Below are positions 46,370 to 59,300 of a stretch of DNA of 64,000 nucleotides, in pieces. Each line of letters starts with the position of its first letter. Position 1 is the first letter of the stretch. The translations under genes and the position numbers were made by a program. The DNA comes from Diploscapter coronatus. Taxonomy: Eukaryota > Nematoda > Chromadorea > Rhabditida > Rhabditidae. The DNA lies in assembly GCA_964036155.1 (NCBI GenBank), contig OZ038422.1:56567201-56631200 (forward strand), in the 5' to 3' direction. The notes beneath the pieces are model-generated. The model saw only the letters and a program-made list of their open reading frames with translations, searched no databases and was not told the DNA's origin.

Positions 46370-48450
46370 GAAGTGGATATTTTCGAGGGGTGTGTTAGCA
46401 TAAGTTGATCAATTTCCAATATACTATCAATTATTTATTGTTTGTCTTGAATTTACTCGATCGTATTTAAAACGCAAATTAAATTTTCTGGTAATGGCAT
46501 TGTCGCAAATAATGGAGAGTAAATGACAGGATCAGGGCTGTCTGAGGTTCGAGAAAATCAAACTTGAACTGAACTTCCAGGCAGTTCACAGTTCAGTTCC
46601 TACAACTCCGATTAAAAGGAATATTTATTTCAGTTGCAATTATTCCTCATCACTTTTGGATGTCTTCGAGAGTTTTTATCGAAATTTTTAATAATAATTA
46701 AGTAAAGATAATATTCATAAAATATAATGTGCCAAATAAAAGAGCTACATGATATTAAACTGGACTATTAAAACTTTAATTCTCCGACTTCACGCCATTC
46801 ATTCGTTTGTGGATCGTATTCCTCGATTGAATTACAAAAAATTTTTCGGAAATCTTTTTGAAATCTAAATTAATAAATCTTTCTTATAGAAATATTCAAA
46901 ATCTCAGCTAACCCTCCGATTGCATACAATTTCCTGTTAGCGACAATAAGCGAATGATTCTCTCTTGCGTAATTCATACCAGCGATTCGAAAAATTCGAT
47001 TGTCAACTGGAGCTGAGGGGTCGAAACACAGACAGGAATTGAATACATCACCATAATGACCATTATCACTAAATATATAAATGATGCATTATTTATCCTA
47101 CAAAACTAACGTCTCCAGTCCTCCAGTTATGTAAATTCTTCCATTTAGCGATGCAATTCCGAAAAGGTCTAGTTTTTCTGGAAGCTCTCCAATTTCAATC
47201 CATTCCTGTTCATCGTTTGATAGTCGATATATCTTTCGACTACCCCATCCCCATCCATCAATAACTGAATATCCATAATTACAATAATGAATATGCTATA
47301 ATGTGACCGTATAAAATTTCATCGCATGTTATTGTTTGAGCTTCACCAATTGAAAGAGGAAATGTAGGTCCTGTTTGCCATTTTCCATCTATTAAAACCT
47401 GAATAAATTATTTCATAAATTTCCGTTCGACCTTCTTACATCAACTCGATTTGTAGTTTTCATTCCTTCAGGTTCCCATCCACCCAAATAATACAATTTG
47501 TTTTTGAAATAAGCCACAGATGCCTGTTGACGCCATTCAGGAGGATCTGGACCTGTAAAATTCTTTGAATCGATCATTCATGGATTTGTTGAGCAGACCT
47601 CTTGAGATTTGTCGAGTATTCAAGTCATATATTTCAGATGACCCTTCATAATAGTTAATTGCAAACATCTTAAATTTAAGAAATTATTCGACATAACGAG
47701 CATAAGAATTTACTTTATTCTGTGTAGTTGCTACTTCATATAGATGATAATGATTAGTAAATTTCGCAATATGCTCAACAGAATTGGTGCGCAAATCAAA
47801 CAGACAAATTCTTTCTTCCCAAATTTTGCCGTTGTTATAAGGCACTAAATATCAAATTAATTTTCGAGCATATAACAGAATATTTTCCTACGATAGAATA
47901 AGATTTCCCTCTCGAGCGCTTTCGGCAGATATTTCTTGATTATTCCCATCATTCGCTTGGTAGTCCGGGCCAGTTGTTTCAGCTCTTTGGATTCGGGATA
48001 TTGGCAGATAAACAATATAATTTCGACTGGTAACTTGGCTAACATCTTTGTTAAGAGACCTAAACAATCAGCAGTGTTATTTCGAAATGGAAATAGTAAA
48101 AGAGTTGATTGAATGAGAAAGTGCAATTAATGATTTAGAAGTGAATGTAGCCCTGTTTAAATGACATATCAAGCTGAGATTCCGTATCGGGAATATACAG
48201 ATTGAAACTAAAAATAAGTGAGGAAGAAAAGAAAAATGACTATGGAAGACGAGAATTGAGAACTGAATGAGAAGGATAAAGAGTTCGGCAAATGGATCTT
48301 TGGGTCACTCATTCGCTATTTTCTGTATCTTTTCATGCACTATTTCTCTCTTCATTGATTATGCAGGTGATTTTTGGAGGTGTGTCGTGATTACTTTCAA
48401 AAAGCCTTTGGGTTAAAATGGTCTTCACATTTGTGATCGTAGTCTAGCAA
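46370..48450 (-). repeat. left arm of a large imperfect palindrome
   Basis: The sequence from GGATATTTTCGAGGGGTGTG to about CACATTTGTGATCGTAGTCT recurs inverted at 49,585-51,695. The arms are about 2.1 kb, with a central spacer of about 1.1 kb. Both carry a full gene. Scattered substitutions and small indels, within introns and flanks as well as exons, show that the duplication is not very recent. Confidence 0.9.
46768..48045 (-). CDS. F-box/kelch protein, left-arm copy
   Basis: The N-terminus MLAKLPVEIILFICQYPESKE has the F-box pattern (LP-E----I), which in other proteins binds Skp1 of SCF ubiquitin ligases. After it come kelch-type blades with GG doublets (YYLGGW, IYITGGLET, LYAIGG) and matching Trp/Tyr positions, expected to bind a substrate. 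Seven or more short introns join in phase, giving about 330 residues ending WREVGELKF. No broken frame was seen. An in-frame upstream Met at 48,126 would add a hydrophobic N-terminus but the shorter start matches the sister copy. Confidence 0.8.
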
Positions 48451-49584
48451 GTCCGAATGAAGTAGAATTGAACAGGATCTAGATTGGGGAAAAATAAGGT
48501 TCTGAACTTCATTAAAGCTCATCAATAGATCTGATCTGAAAGATGAAGAAGTAGAGCTCGAAGAAATGTTTGCTTCTGAATATCACAAATTTTATGGCAA
48601 GCACGTTAACTCTTGTCCTTTTGGTTTCAATCGTAGGTGTTGGAAATTGAGTTCTCAGGGTGCAAAGAGTTTTATTAATTCAACAAACTATATTCGAACA
48701 GAATAGAGAGCCAGAACCGAGGAACCATATAAAATCAAAAGACGGTTTATGATGACCGAATCTTAGCAGAATCTCCTCATCTTTACTCCCCTTCTTTTAT
48801 ATGATTGAGTTAGAGAGAGAGGGGAGAGAAGCAGAACCGAGGTGAGGTCAATGCACCAGATCTTTTCGGACAAAAATGAAAAACATAAAAAAAAAAAGAA
48901 TAAATGGATCAAATATTAGAATAATAATAACTAAAAAAACTGCGTCGCACAAATTTGACATTTAGAGTTTCATAAATTTATGTCACAATGATCAGATCTG
49001 AAAGACCACTAAGCAGGCATGACAGAAATAGATGAAATGATGATATCGAGGTAACTTTTTCGGGTGCTTAAGGACGTGCAAACCTAGGGAAGACTTAGTC
49101 AAGATTACTCTGCGACCAACCCGCCATAATATTTCTTTCACAATTCTGTATTTCGAACCTGAAATTTTAAAATTTGAGAAAAATCCTACAATATGAATAT
49201 CGATAGAGCTTGAAAAATAGTAGATTTTGTGAAGACACTATATGATTTCCTATTATGGTATGTGTGGTGCAGTGTTTTGAATGGGTCGCCTCTACGAAAA
49301 TGACAAAAATATTGCAAATTCATAGCTTTTGTAAAATCAAACGAATTCGAAAAATCTCTTCGGGATATAGCAGATTAAAGGCAATACTTCATTTTGCTTC
49401 CTAGAGTAGTTAGGGTATGAATTGTATACGATAATCTCACTCTACCATAATTGCATATCTATCCTTAGATATCTCACCCCTGATCTCTATAAATGTCTCA
49501 ATCTGTCAGTTAATAAATGTTTTCACTCGCATCTTGGTCTACCTTCTAAGCCTCTGCACAGTATACACACGTCATATACAGTTT
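48451..49584. other. spacer of the palindrome, no gene found
   Basis: This AT-rich stretch lies between the palindrome arms. It contains short AGCAGAACCGAGG repeats (about 48,710 and 48,830) and one copy of a 70-base direct repeat (49,345-49,415). It must contain or adjoin the promoters of the two divergent F-box/kelch genes, but I see no clear motif. Confidence 0.5.
49345..49415 (+). repeat. direct repeat flanking the right palindrome arm, copy 1
   Basis: CGAAAAATCTCTTCGGGATATAGCAGATTAAAGGCAATACTTCATTTTGCTTCCTAGAGTA-like sequence recurs in the same orientation at 51,708-51,780 with a few changes. Together the two copies bracket the right arm. Confidence 0.8.
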
Positions 49585-51695
49585 AGTAGATTACGATCAC
49601 AAATGTAAAGGCAATTTTAACCCAAAGGCTTTTTTTAAAGTAATCACGACACACCTCCAAAATCACCTGCATAATCAATGGAGAGAGAAATAGTGCATGA
49701 AAAGGTATAGAAAATACTAAGTAAGTGACCCAAAGATCCACTTGCCAAATTCTTTATCCTTCTCATTCAGTTCTCAATTCTCGTCTTCCATAGTCATTTT
49801 CCTTTTCTTTCTCACTTATTTTTAGCTCCAATCTGTATATTCTGAATCTCAGCTTGATATGTCGACATATTTCATTTAGATAGGGTTACATTCACTTCTA
49901 AATCATTGGTTGCAGACTTTCTCACTCAATCAATACTCTTTTACTATTTCCATTTTGAAATGATACTATGATGATTGTTTAGGTCTCTTAACAAAGATGT
50001 TAGCCAATTTACCAGTCGAAATTATACTGTTGATCTGCGAATATCCCGAATCCAAAGAGCTGAAACAATTGGCCTGGACTACCAATCGAATGATGCGAAT
50101 AATCAAGAAATATCTGCCGAAAGCGCTCGAGAGGGAAATCTTATTCTATCGTAGGAAAATATTCTGTTATATGCTCGAAAATTAATTTGATATTTAGTGC
50201 CTTATAACAACGGCAAAATTTGGGAAGAAAGAATTTGTCTGTTTGATTTGCGCACCAATTCTGTTGAGCATATTGCGAAATTTACTAATCATTATCATCT
50301 ATATGAAGTAGCAACTATACAGAATAAAGTAAATTCTTATGCTCGTTATTTGAATAATTTCTTAAATTTAAGATGTTTGCAATTAACTATTATGAAGGGT
50401 CATCTGAAATATATGACTTGAATACTCGACAAATTTCAAGAGGTCTGCCCAACAACTCCATGAATGATGGATTCAAAGAATTTTACAGGCCCAGATCCTC
50501 CTGAATGGCGTTATTCTGCATCAGTCGCTTATTTCAAATGCAAATTGTATTATTTGGGTGGATGGGATCCTAAAACAAAGGAAGAGACGAATCGAGTTGA
50601 TGTAAGAAGATCAAATGAAAGTCCATGAAATAATTTATTCAGGTTTTAATAGATGGAAAATGGCAAATAGGACCTGCTCTTCCTCTTCCTCTTCCAATTC
50701 GTTCTCTTCAAACAATAATATGCGATGGAATTTTATACGGTCACATTATAACATTCATTATTGTAATCATGGATATTCAGTTATTGATGGATGGGGATGG
50801 GGTAGTCGAAAGATATATCGACTATCAAACGATGAACAGGAATGGATTGAAATTGGAGAGCTTCCAGAAAAACTAGACCTTTTCGGCATTGCATCGCTAA
50901 ATGGAAGAATTTACATAACTGGAGGACTGGAGACGTTAGTTTTGTAGGATAAATAATGCATCATTTATATATTTAGTTATCATGGTAGTTATGGTGATGT
51001 ATTCAACTCTTGTCTATGTTTCGACCCCTCAGCTCCAGTTGACAGTCGAATTTTTCGAATCGCTGATATGAATTATGCAAGAGAGAATCATTCGCTTATT
51101 GTCGCTAACAGGAAATTATATGCAATCGGAGGGTGAGCTGAGATTTTGCATATTTCTATAAGAAAGATTTATTAATTTAGATTTCAAAAAGATTTCCGAA
51201 AAAATTTTTGTAATTCAATCGAGGAATACGATCCACAAACGAATGAATGGCGTGAAGTCGGAGAATTAAAGTTTTAATAGTCCAGTTTAATATCATGTAG
51301 CTCTTTTATTTGGCACATTATATTTTATGGATATTATCTTTACTTAACTATTATTAAAAATTTCCAATAAAAATGGTAAAGTCAACTCTCGAACACATCC
51401 AAAATGATAAGGGAAAATTGTAACTCAAATAAATGTTCCTTTTAATCAGGGTTGTACGAATTGAACTGAACTTCGAACTGTCTGAAAGCTCAGTTAAAGT
51501 TCGATCCTTTTCGAACCTCAAACAGCTCTGATCCTGTCATTTACTCTCCATTATTTTCGACAATGTCATTCCCAGAAAATTAAATTGTTTATTTTAAATG
51601 CGATCGAATAAATTCAAGAAAAATAATAAATAATTGATAGCATATCGAAAGCTGATCAACTTATGTTAACACACCCCTCGAAAATATCCACTCTG
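49585..51695 (+). repeat. right arm of a large imperfect palindrome
   Basis: Inverted copy of 46,370-48,450, running from TACGATCACAAATGT to CGAAAATATCCACTC. It carries the second F-box/kelch gene. Confidence 0.9.
49997..51277 (+). CDS. F-box/kelch protein, right-arm copy
   Basis: This is the paralogue of the 46,768-48,045 gene, with the same exon structure and a complete reading frame. The F-box starts MLANLPVEIILLICEYPESKE. The spliced segments that follow include NNGKIWEERICLFDLRT, EIYDLNTRQISRG, SASVAYFKCKLYYLGGW, IYITGGLET and KLYAIGG, then WREVGELKF and TAA. Amino-acid changes between the copies are scattered and mostly mild (for example ARTTKRMM against AWTTNRMM). Both copies keep their splice sites, so both are probably expressed or only recently idle. 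Confidence 0.8.
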
Positions 51696-51707
51696 AAGTG
51701 TTATTCC

Positions 51708-51780
51708 GGAAAAATCGAAAATCTTTTCGGGATATAGCAGATTAAGGACAATACTTCATTTTTGCTTCCTAGAGTATCGT
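51708..51780 (+). repeat. direct repeat flanking the right palindrome arm, copy 2
   Basis: Second copy of 49,345-49,415, placed 13 bases outside the right arm. Confidence 0.8.
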
Positions 51781-52496
51781 GCTATCACTTTACTATGTTA
51801 CCATATGGGTCCATGGTATACCACCCAAATGGTGTTTGGATGATATGCTACAAAAATGGGTATCAATCGACTCAAAATTGACTGGAGAGTAATATTCGAG
51901 TCAATTTCTACCAAATACAGCAAGTGGTTGATATCCCGAAACCTATATATAGAGCGAAAATGATATTCCCGATTTGAAGATCGAGTCATGGGTCTTTTTC
52001 TAGGATTCTGTAGGGCTAGACAGGATTATAGAAAAAAAAAACCGGATGAAAAATGGATCAGTATACCCAAAGATATGAATTTTTGAAGACGATATTCGAA
52101 AACCCCTTTTTGTTAGTAAAATTTCGCAAGGAGAAAAACGTTCTGCCTTTGCACGTAACAGAGCAAGGGCTATTTCAAAGGGAGAACGGTTTTGTAAGAC
52201 GTTTGTTTGAGTTTCTTTGCTTGTTTCTGGAACATTCTGAAGTTTCTATGGGTTTTATCATTCTCAAAATGATAGATCATTCATTCTGCAATTTAAACAC
52301 AAATCTATGAAACAAGTGCCAAATAGCTTTGTATTGCGTTATTTCAGCAAAAAATGATTTCTTACAACGTCATCGGGCTGGAAAACGATACATTCTCTAT
52401 CACACAATAACAATTAAAAGGTAATCTTTCATATTCAGCTTGAGATCATGATGAGCAAGGCCTACGAAGCTCAAACGAACGATTTTTAAATTTCAG

Positions 52497-52682
52497 CGTC
52501 CATTTTGGCAGGCTCAACTCGTGTTTCGGGGTATGTTCCGAAAACGAAAATGTTCCCTAGGCTCATATCTAATAGTGAAAAAAGAAATTTTTTTTGAAAT
52601 CGCCGCAAAATTTCTAGAAAGTGAAATCGCTTTCCTTGACTTTGACTTCACAGAGTGGGTGGGAATTGCGTTCTCTAAGCAG
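52497..52682 (-). repeat. interspersed repeat, copy C
   Basis: The reverse complement begins GAACGCAATTCCCACCCACTCTGTGAAGTCAAAGTCAAGG and continues to GGGAACATTTTC and ACACGAGTTG, following the order seen at 30,848-31,050. The rest of 51,780-52,950 shows no gene. Confidence 0.7.
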
Positions 52683-52950
52683 ACCCGCCGAAAGTACTTT
52701 AGTTATCAAGAGCAATCATTTAACCATTATTCTAATTAACAAAATCTGCGAAACTTTAGGAGAAAATTGAAGTCGACGAAATGCCCATTGAATAAACACG
52801 CTAAAATCGAGCAAGTGGTTATTCGCCGGATTTTAGGTCATCATTTCCGCTTCTTCCATCCTAAATTTCGAATTTTCTACCACATTCCCTAGTTTCCACA
52901 TCTGCCTTTTGCACGTCATCTTCATCAATTTATCATTCAGCGACACTGCA

Positions 52951-55425
52951 ATGGCTCCCCGCAACAATCCTCCGACCGCTGTCTCTATGCGTGGCGTCAA
53001 CGAGGCTTCTGCAGTCAACCCCGGCCTCCTCTTCCATCAAATCACATCCAAGGTCTGCTTCCCGATCTATTGTATGTTCACGTGTTTCATGACATCTGAA
53101 GATCAGTGAACTTTACAACATTCCATATCTTCTAATTCTATTGGTTTTGCAGGAATGGAATGCCTTCTTCCCCTCGATGATGACCAACCCGGATGACTCG
53201 TTCAAGTTCATCTCGCGCTGCCTCTGCCTCACTTTCTCCCACATCATGGAGAGTCGCTACCTCATGAAGCCGTCCTACTTCAAGAAACGCAAAATTGATG
53301 GTAGGAAAATGGAACTGGGAAAAAGGAAGCAGGCTTTCGGAACTCAACTCAAGACTCGGAGTTTAGCTCAACTTTTTTCCTGAAAATTTCGAGTTCACCT
53401 TCAAAGATCCCCAAACTACTGAAGATCCTGGAAGGAGAAATTAAAAATGGACTCAGGGAACATCAGAGCATGGATGATCAACACAGAAGAGCCGCTGGGA
53501 CATCGGCTGATGGAGAAACTGAAAGGCGCCTGCGATGCCATCAGAAAGGTTGGTGCGAAAGCTCTGCTGGAAAGGCCAGGTCAATTTTAATTAGTACCGT
53601 ATTCCACACTTTGAAGTATACGTTCTGTACATGAAAATTCTTCGCCAGACAAAGACTGGTTTGGATAAAGTTTACTTTTACAAAAGATGATTTTTGTTTT
53701 ACTGTGAAGGAATCTCAATCTCTTTCCATTTATTTCATTGTAAGAAGTGCATTTGCAGGGCTACATGGACGAGTTCTTCTTGGTCGTGAGCCAGGACAAG
53801 GAGAAGCCTGACGAGGCAATCGAAGTCTATCGCTGGAAAATGCACTACGATCAGCACGGAAATGTCTCCGCTGAGTTCGGAATGTGAGTCAAGAAGATTT
53901 CTTCGAAAAATCGCATCTTTTGACAATGATTCTCGTTGGTTGACATCGCTTAAGAAAGGGTGCAAGCTTGAACAAATCATGAAGAACAAGAAAGGGGAGG
54001 ATGATTAATTCAGGACGGAGAAAGAGAAGGATCTGACGCACAAACTGGCTCGTTTGGAGTACAAAGGGGCGGAGCAAGTGCGCCTGTCGACGATCGCCCT
54101 CATCTTCGCCATTCGCAAGCTCTGCAGGGACACGCTCAAGAAGCTTCCTCCCGGCTGTGTGTCCACCTTCCGCATGGTTTGCAGACCTGGTTTGTCTTTG
54201 CCTTCGTTCGACTATCTTAGAAGTGTTTTCCCTGCGGTAATTCCTTGGAGAAAATAGAAGGGAACTGAGTTACAGCCTTCATTAGCCCTGAGGATTTTAT
54301 TCCTGAGATTAGCCCCTCATTTTCAGAAACTCCCTCTGATTACATGGCTCCCGGCTTCCACAATTCCGACACGCTCTACTCGTTTCCTGAAGGTGCAGAC
54401 GACGTGCAGAGCGCTCTCGTCGGTAGTGTCAGAACTGGGGCTCATTGGTGAGAAAAAGAAAAATATCGATTAACGAAGTTTTCGTTAGAGAAGAGAACAA
54501 TTGTAAATCAGAACACCAAGTTTTTTTGACATGCAGATGAAATGATGAATGGAATTGCAGCTTCGCTCTGTCCTGCGAGAGTCTGCTGATGAACGACGCA
54601 TACGATTCGGAGCTCAAGATCAAGGAAATCAATGACATCGTTGGTCTTTTTCATTCTCATAGCAATATGTGTAACGTTGTGAACGTTCGGCTAGTTTTTC
54701 AGACCAGCAAAAGTGAACAACTTTGAATTATAGCCTTGGACGTTGATGATGAAACCTACCTATTCTTTAATAAACGCCCAAAATTAAATTTTTTCTGGTC
54801 TGAAATGAGCCATGTTTCATTTTCATCAAGTAATTGAACGTTCATAATCGTAGAAACGTATGACACTGCTTGCTAGTGATGCATCTGACGAATATCAGCA
54901 TAACTTGCAGGTATTCAAGTCGGTGGCAAACGGCACTAGTCTGAACAACTCGCTGTACCTGGTCATCAAGGACGACTCCACGAGCGAGTCGAGTTCCGCC
55001 ACAATCGGAGCTGGATCCGACACGTCTGTGTTCGGACAGATTGCGAGGACTGAAGATGAGGCTAAAGAGTTGAGCAGAAAGCGGAATAGGGAAGAGGAAC
55101 TGGAACAGCCGGAGGAGAGAACCGTCAAGAAGCAGAAAGTCGCTGAGGAGCCGCCATCGTCTTCGAGTGAGCGATTATGTTTGTTCGCAGGAATTCTTCA
55201 TCAGACTAGAGATTATTTTATCCAAGCTCGTTTGTTGGTTTTAAAATTCTGGAAAGAGCAATTTCAGAGAGAGTGACGATTCGCGCGGAAGAGATGAGGA
55301 AGGCTGGAAAGGAGAAGAAGAAGAGGGGAGATAAACCGGCTGTAGAGGCAGAGACGAGCACTCCCAAGAAGATGGTCCAGAAGACGCACATCGTGCAGCA
55401 GCCTTCTCCCGAATCCTCTAACTAG
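52951..55425 (+). CDS. meiotic HORMA-domain protein (HORMAD / HIM-3 / Hop1 type)
   Basis: Nine exons (52,951-53,052; 53,153-53,300; 53,457-53,548; 53,759-53,883; 54,014-54,189; 54,327-54,447; 54,561-54,639; 54,911-55,166; 55,268-55,425) give 418 residues in perfect phase. The first 250 or so form a HORMA domain, with FKKRKIDGNIRAW, AIRKGYMDEFFLVVS, AIEVYRWKMHYDQ and LSTIALIFAIRKLCRDTLKKLP. In this family HORMA proteins build the meiotic chromosome axis, bind closure motifs of partners and control crossover formation. The C-terminal part is disordered and acidic/basic, with likely nuclear localisation sequences (KRNREEE...VKKQK and GKEKKKRGDK). No zinc finger or SWIRM is present. Start: first ATG in a G/C-rich exon after AT-rich upstream DNA. 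Confidence 0.88.
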
Positions 55426-56317
55426 AGACAGCAAAGCAGTCAGTCAGACACACAGAGTGGTACAGCAAGTCAGCCACCATATCAACAGGTTTTCATGTGA
55501 ATTTGATCATTTTGGATAATTTCACTCATTTTATTGTTGCTTTCTATTAGATTTTCTAGAAATATTTACTGAATGTTTCTTCATTTTTGTAAATGTGTAT
55601 TCATTAAATTTATTGCTCGGGCCAAGTAGTGCCTTTCATTATAGAAGTTTACGAGTTGGAAATGTTCATGTAAGTTTTACTGATGAATGAGCTAGTCATG
55701 ATCAGTGATTGCATTGGAGTTGTTAGGCGTTTTCTTTTATTCCTGTAACCTATTAGAACTGAGTGATTATGAAATGGGATTGAACCTGTGATCTTGTGCT
55801 GCTTGTGAATAAATAATAAATTCATTAATCTGTAGAAAATTTGGCCTTTAATGAAACATTGGTTTGCAATGCCACATAGTTCTTTTTCTAATCATCGAAT
55901 TATTTTTTTTACAAAAATTGTATTTCTTTCAGATCTGGCTGGCTAACGTCTGACAAACGACTTGATTGGCATAGCTTGAATAAGAAACTGGTAGACATTA
56001 CGAAATTCATAGGATAGTGCAAGAAGATAAAAAGCTGATCATTTATTCAAAAACGTTGCGGAATCTTTATCGATTCTTTCCTTTCTCTTCTCGATCAACT
56101 CATTTTCTGCTTTCTGCAGGCATGAACCCTCCCTCTTATCTTCGCTCGGTCTTTACGTTTGCGGGAAAAATCATTTTTGAATGTCCTCGTGCTATCCACT
56201 CTTTGAGAGTCGTGCCATGTTCGTTTGACCCTGCTTGATATTCTTTTCCATCGTTTCTTCGCGTTTTGTATTCATTTTTTCTCGGATTCCTTCGAATGAT
56301 TGATTCTGTTTCAGAGA
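55426..56317. other. intergenic region between the HORMA gene and ROD
   Basis: The region holds the HORMA 3' UTR with AATAAA near 55,808 and then AT-rich sequence. A frame at 56,017-56,238 is open, but I found no splice partner and no family pattern. The TTTCAG acceptor before 56,315 implies that ROD has a non-coding 5' exon here, or that its mRNA receives a leader in trans. Confidence 0.5.
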
Positions 56318-59300
56318 ATGCGCATTCAAAGCGTGGAATTTGGACCTGAAAGGGAGGAGACGAAGACGGTGCTCATCGACAAGGAGGCACTCACTGCGCA
56401 CGTCTTCTTCGAGGTCAAGGAGGTCGCTGCATTTCATGGTTTGTGACAGGAAACGGTTTGGGGTGGACGACGTTTCGTGGGTGGAAACCTATTCTCTGTC
56501 CACGTGCGCTTCCCACTATTCCCTTTTTCTTTTCGTTAAATTGCGAAACGAAACGAAGGGAATCGTGAAATGGGAGAAAAGAGAATGCACATGGGGTAGA
56601 GGATAGTCTCCTACTCACGAAGTTTCATTCCTACCTGCAGATTTCCCCAAACTCGATCCGCGAAAATAGTATCTTTCCGCGTGAGAAAAAGAAGGACATC
56701 CCCTTCCTCTCTCGATATGAGACTTTTTTCTGCGAGTCGAATTTGGAGAAGTCTGTTTTTCTGGAAGCACTCAATCCAGGACTAACTAATGATTGTCTTA
56801 CAGGGGACGTCGAGGGAGACGAGAATACAGACCCTTCCAATCCCTCGGCCGGCTGCCGCCCCCTGCTGCACTCGGCCACGAACGCCAATTGGATTGCAGT
56901 GTCGTGCGACTTCGATGCCTCGTTCTTCTACTACTCTCCCTCTGGCAGCTCTTCCTCCTGCTACTCCCAGTATATGCGGCTCACCCTCAAGGAGGCTGAC
57001 GGTAAACAATTCAACTAAACAGGATTCTATGCAATCAATTGCTTTAACTCTAATGAGATGTGCACTTCAAGAATTAGAAAAAAAACCAACTTTCTTCCGC
57101 AAAACGTGACATTCTGAAGTGATAATTACTATATATCGCGATGCCGTGAGAATGTAAGCTAAAATTAAGAAAAAGAATTGAGAAAGGAGAAATAGTGTAG
57201 GAAAAGATTGATCACGACATATGTTAGTACGCGGAAAAAACGGCTATCAGGAGCTGAAAAATGCAGAGGAATTTCTCTAACTCACTTCATTCGACATTAT
57301 TTTGTCTAAGGGATGAAAGAAAGCTCTAGAGTTTGCTTGTTTCTCTATTTTCGAATAACCTCTGCGCATTGATAATAGCAGTTTCCTTCTCAGCGTAATT
57401 TATGCCGATCCGCATGCGCTTACCCATATGGATCGGTAGTTTGAACGCCGAGTCTGAAATAAAAAATAAAGGGCATAAACTTGCAGGAAAAATCGCGAGC
57501 ATGTGCTGGCTGCCCGGAACGAGTGCGATTGTGGTCGTGACGACGGAGAAGAAGATGATGATTGTTGATGCGGCCACCAAGGCTGTTCTCTACAAAACGG
57601 TATGCTCAAGATGCATGCAAAATTATAGACCATTCGAGCGTTTCCTAGGAATAGTTTTTCTGCTAAAATGAAGCGAATCAAATTCTTCTTTCAGATCACT
57701 GCAATTCAAACGGATGCGCCGTTCCTGTCTGTGAAAGAGCTGCTGGACTCGCTGGAGTTGTGGCTGGTGAACGATGCTGGGGAGTGGATGAAGTGGACCG
57801 TGAACATCGAGGCTGTCAACAAGGGCGTCGAGTTGAGGGAACAGGTTGGAATGAAGCAACCATCGAGATATGATTGGGTGAATGAATGCTTTGCAGGACA
57901 TGGTCCAAGCAGCAGGGAATTTCATCGAGGCGTCCACCTGTTCGACTCGCTTCGTCGATGTCCTCAATGGACTATTCTTCTTCTTCGGGGTTATTCTTTT
58001 GAATTACAATAATTCAGTGAACAGCGCAGACTTATTCAGAAAATATTATAAAAGTCAAAAATACCCTCTTCGTTATTTCTACTTTCTACTCGAATAATCA
58101 CTTGAAGATATGAAAATTCTTGTTTAAAATTGATCTAGTCCATTCGCAATTCTTCCATTTAAGTTATCGAGCGACGGCCGCATCTGGGTCATCGAGCCGG
58201 AGACTCGCATCAGCTACCAGATGGAGCTCAAAGGTTTCTAATTCTATTCCCTCCGCAAATTATCTGATCGAATGAATCTTGCAGACAAATGCATCCGTCT
58301 GCACGAGTACTGCAATGGTCGCTATCTGCTGTGTCTGACCGAGTCGGGCAATATGTACGTCTTCGAGCAGGCCACCATGACTCCCATCTTCATCAGGTCC
58401 ATCACCAAACCTGAGAAGGTTCGTCAGATGTCGGTTCATTTAAATCTCGTGAGTTCTCCATTTCCAGGCCGAGAAGATCGTGGACTTCGTCTGCACGGAA
58501 AATCCCAACTTCCTGGGCGAATTCTCCATTCTCGTGCTCACTTCCGAAGCAGGTGCACACCGGGTAGAATTTAAACAATCATTAGAGGAAGTGATTACTG
58601 CTTGCAGCTGGAAGTGCGCAGTTTCCCCTCGGAGCAGACGACCTATTCGGCCAGAACGAACCGGGCAACGCAGATATTCGTCTCTGCAGACCAGACCAGC
58701 AACATGCTCTTCATGCTCGAAATCGATGAGGAGTATGGGTTAGGAACTGGAAAGAGGAATGGGAATGAAAATAAAATGAAATGATTGCAGACAGACCGTG
58801 AATCTGCGAGAGCTGACGGAGATGCAGCCGGAGAAGCGATTGGAGAAGCTGATCAGCAAGAGGCGATTCGACGAGGCTGAGGCTTTCGCAAAGCAGTTCG
58901 GACTCGACTTGCAGGTGGAAAAATGAACATTTTCATCTTTGTGAACTTTGGAAAGGCAATTGTCATATTTTAACGCATAGTGATAGAAGAATAACATCTT
59001 AGACGCTGATAAGAAATATCATGAGATGAAAAGTACCACCCATTTGATCTAAAACTGTCACTTCTTTCTCATTTTCGTAAGACCCCCGTCCTTCTATTCT
59101 TCGTTCTATATCAATTTTATTTCTCTACGCATCGAGCTTCGGAGAAAGGCATGAAAAATCGACACCATCACATTTCATAATGAGCAGACTTCTCAAATTG
59201 GAAAAAAATTCGACCCACACCCGCTCCACAAATGCGAATTTTTTAGAAGTCTGGTAATGTGATGAAAATTTGCTATTGACATCGGCAGCTTCAAATATGC

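Noticed and set aside
53401..53456. Open frame reading IPKLLKILEGE just before a HORMA exon, resembling the KIL motif of vertebrate HORMADs
   Set aside because: It has no GT donor to reach the following exon and is out of frame with it. Splicing 53,300 directly to 53,457 gives a clean join (KIDGNIRAW).
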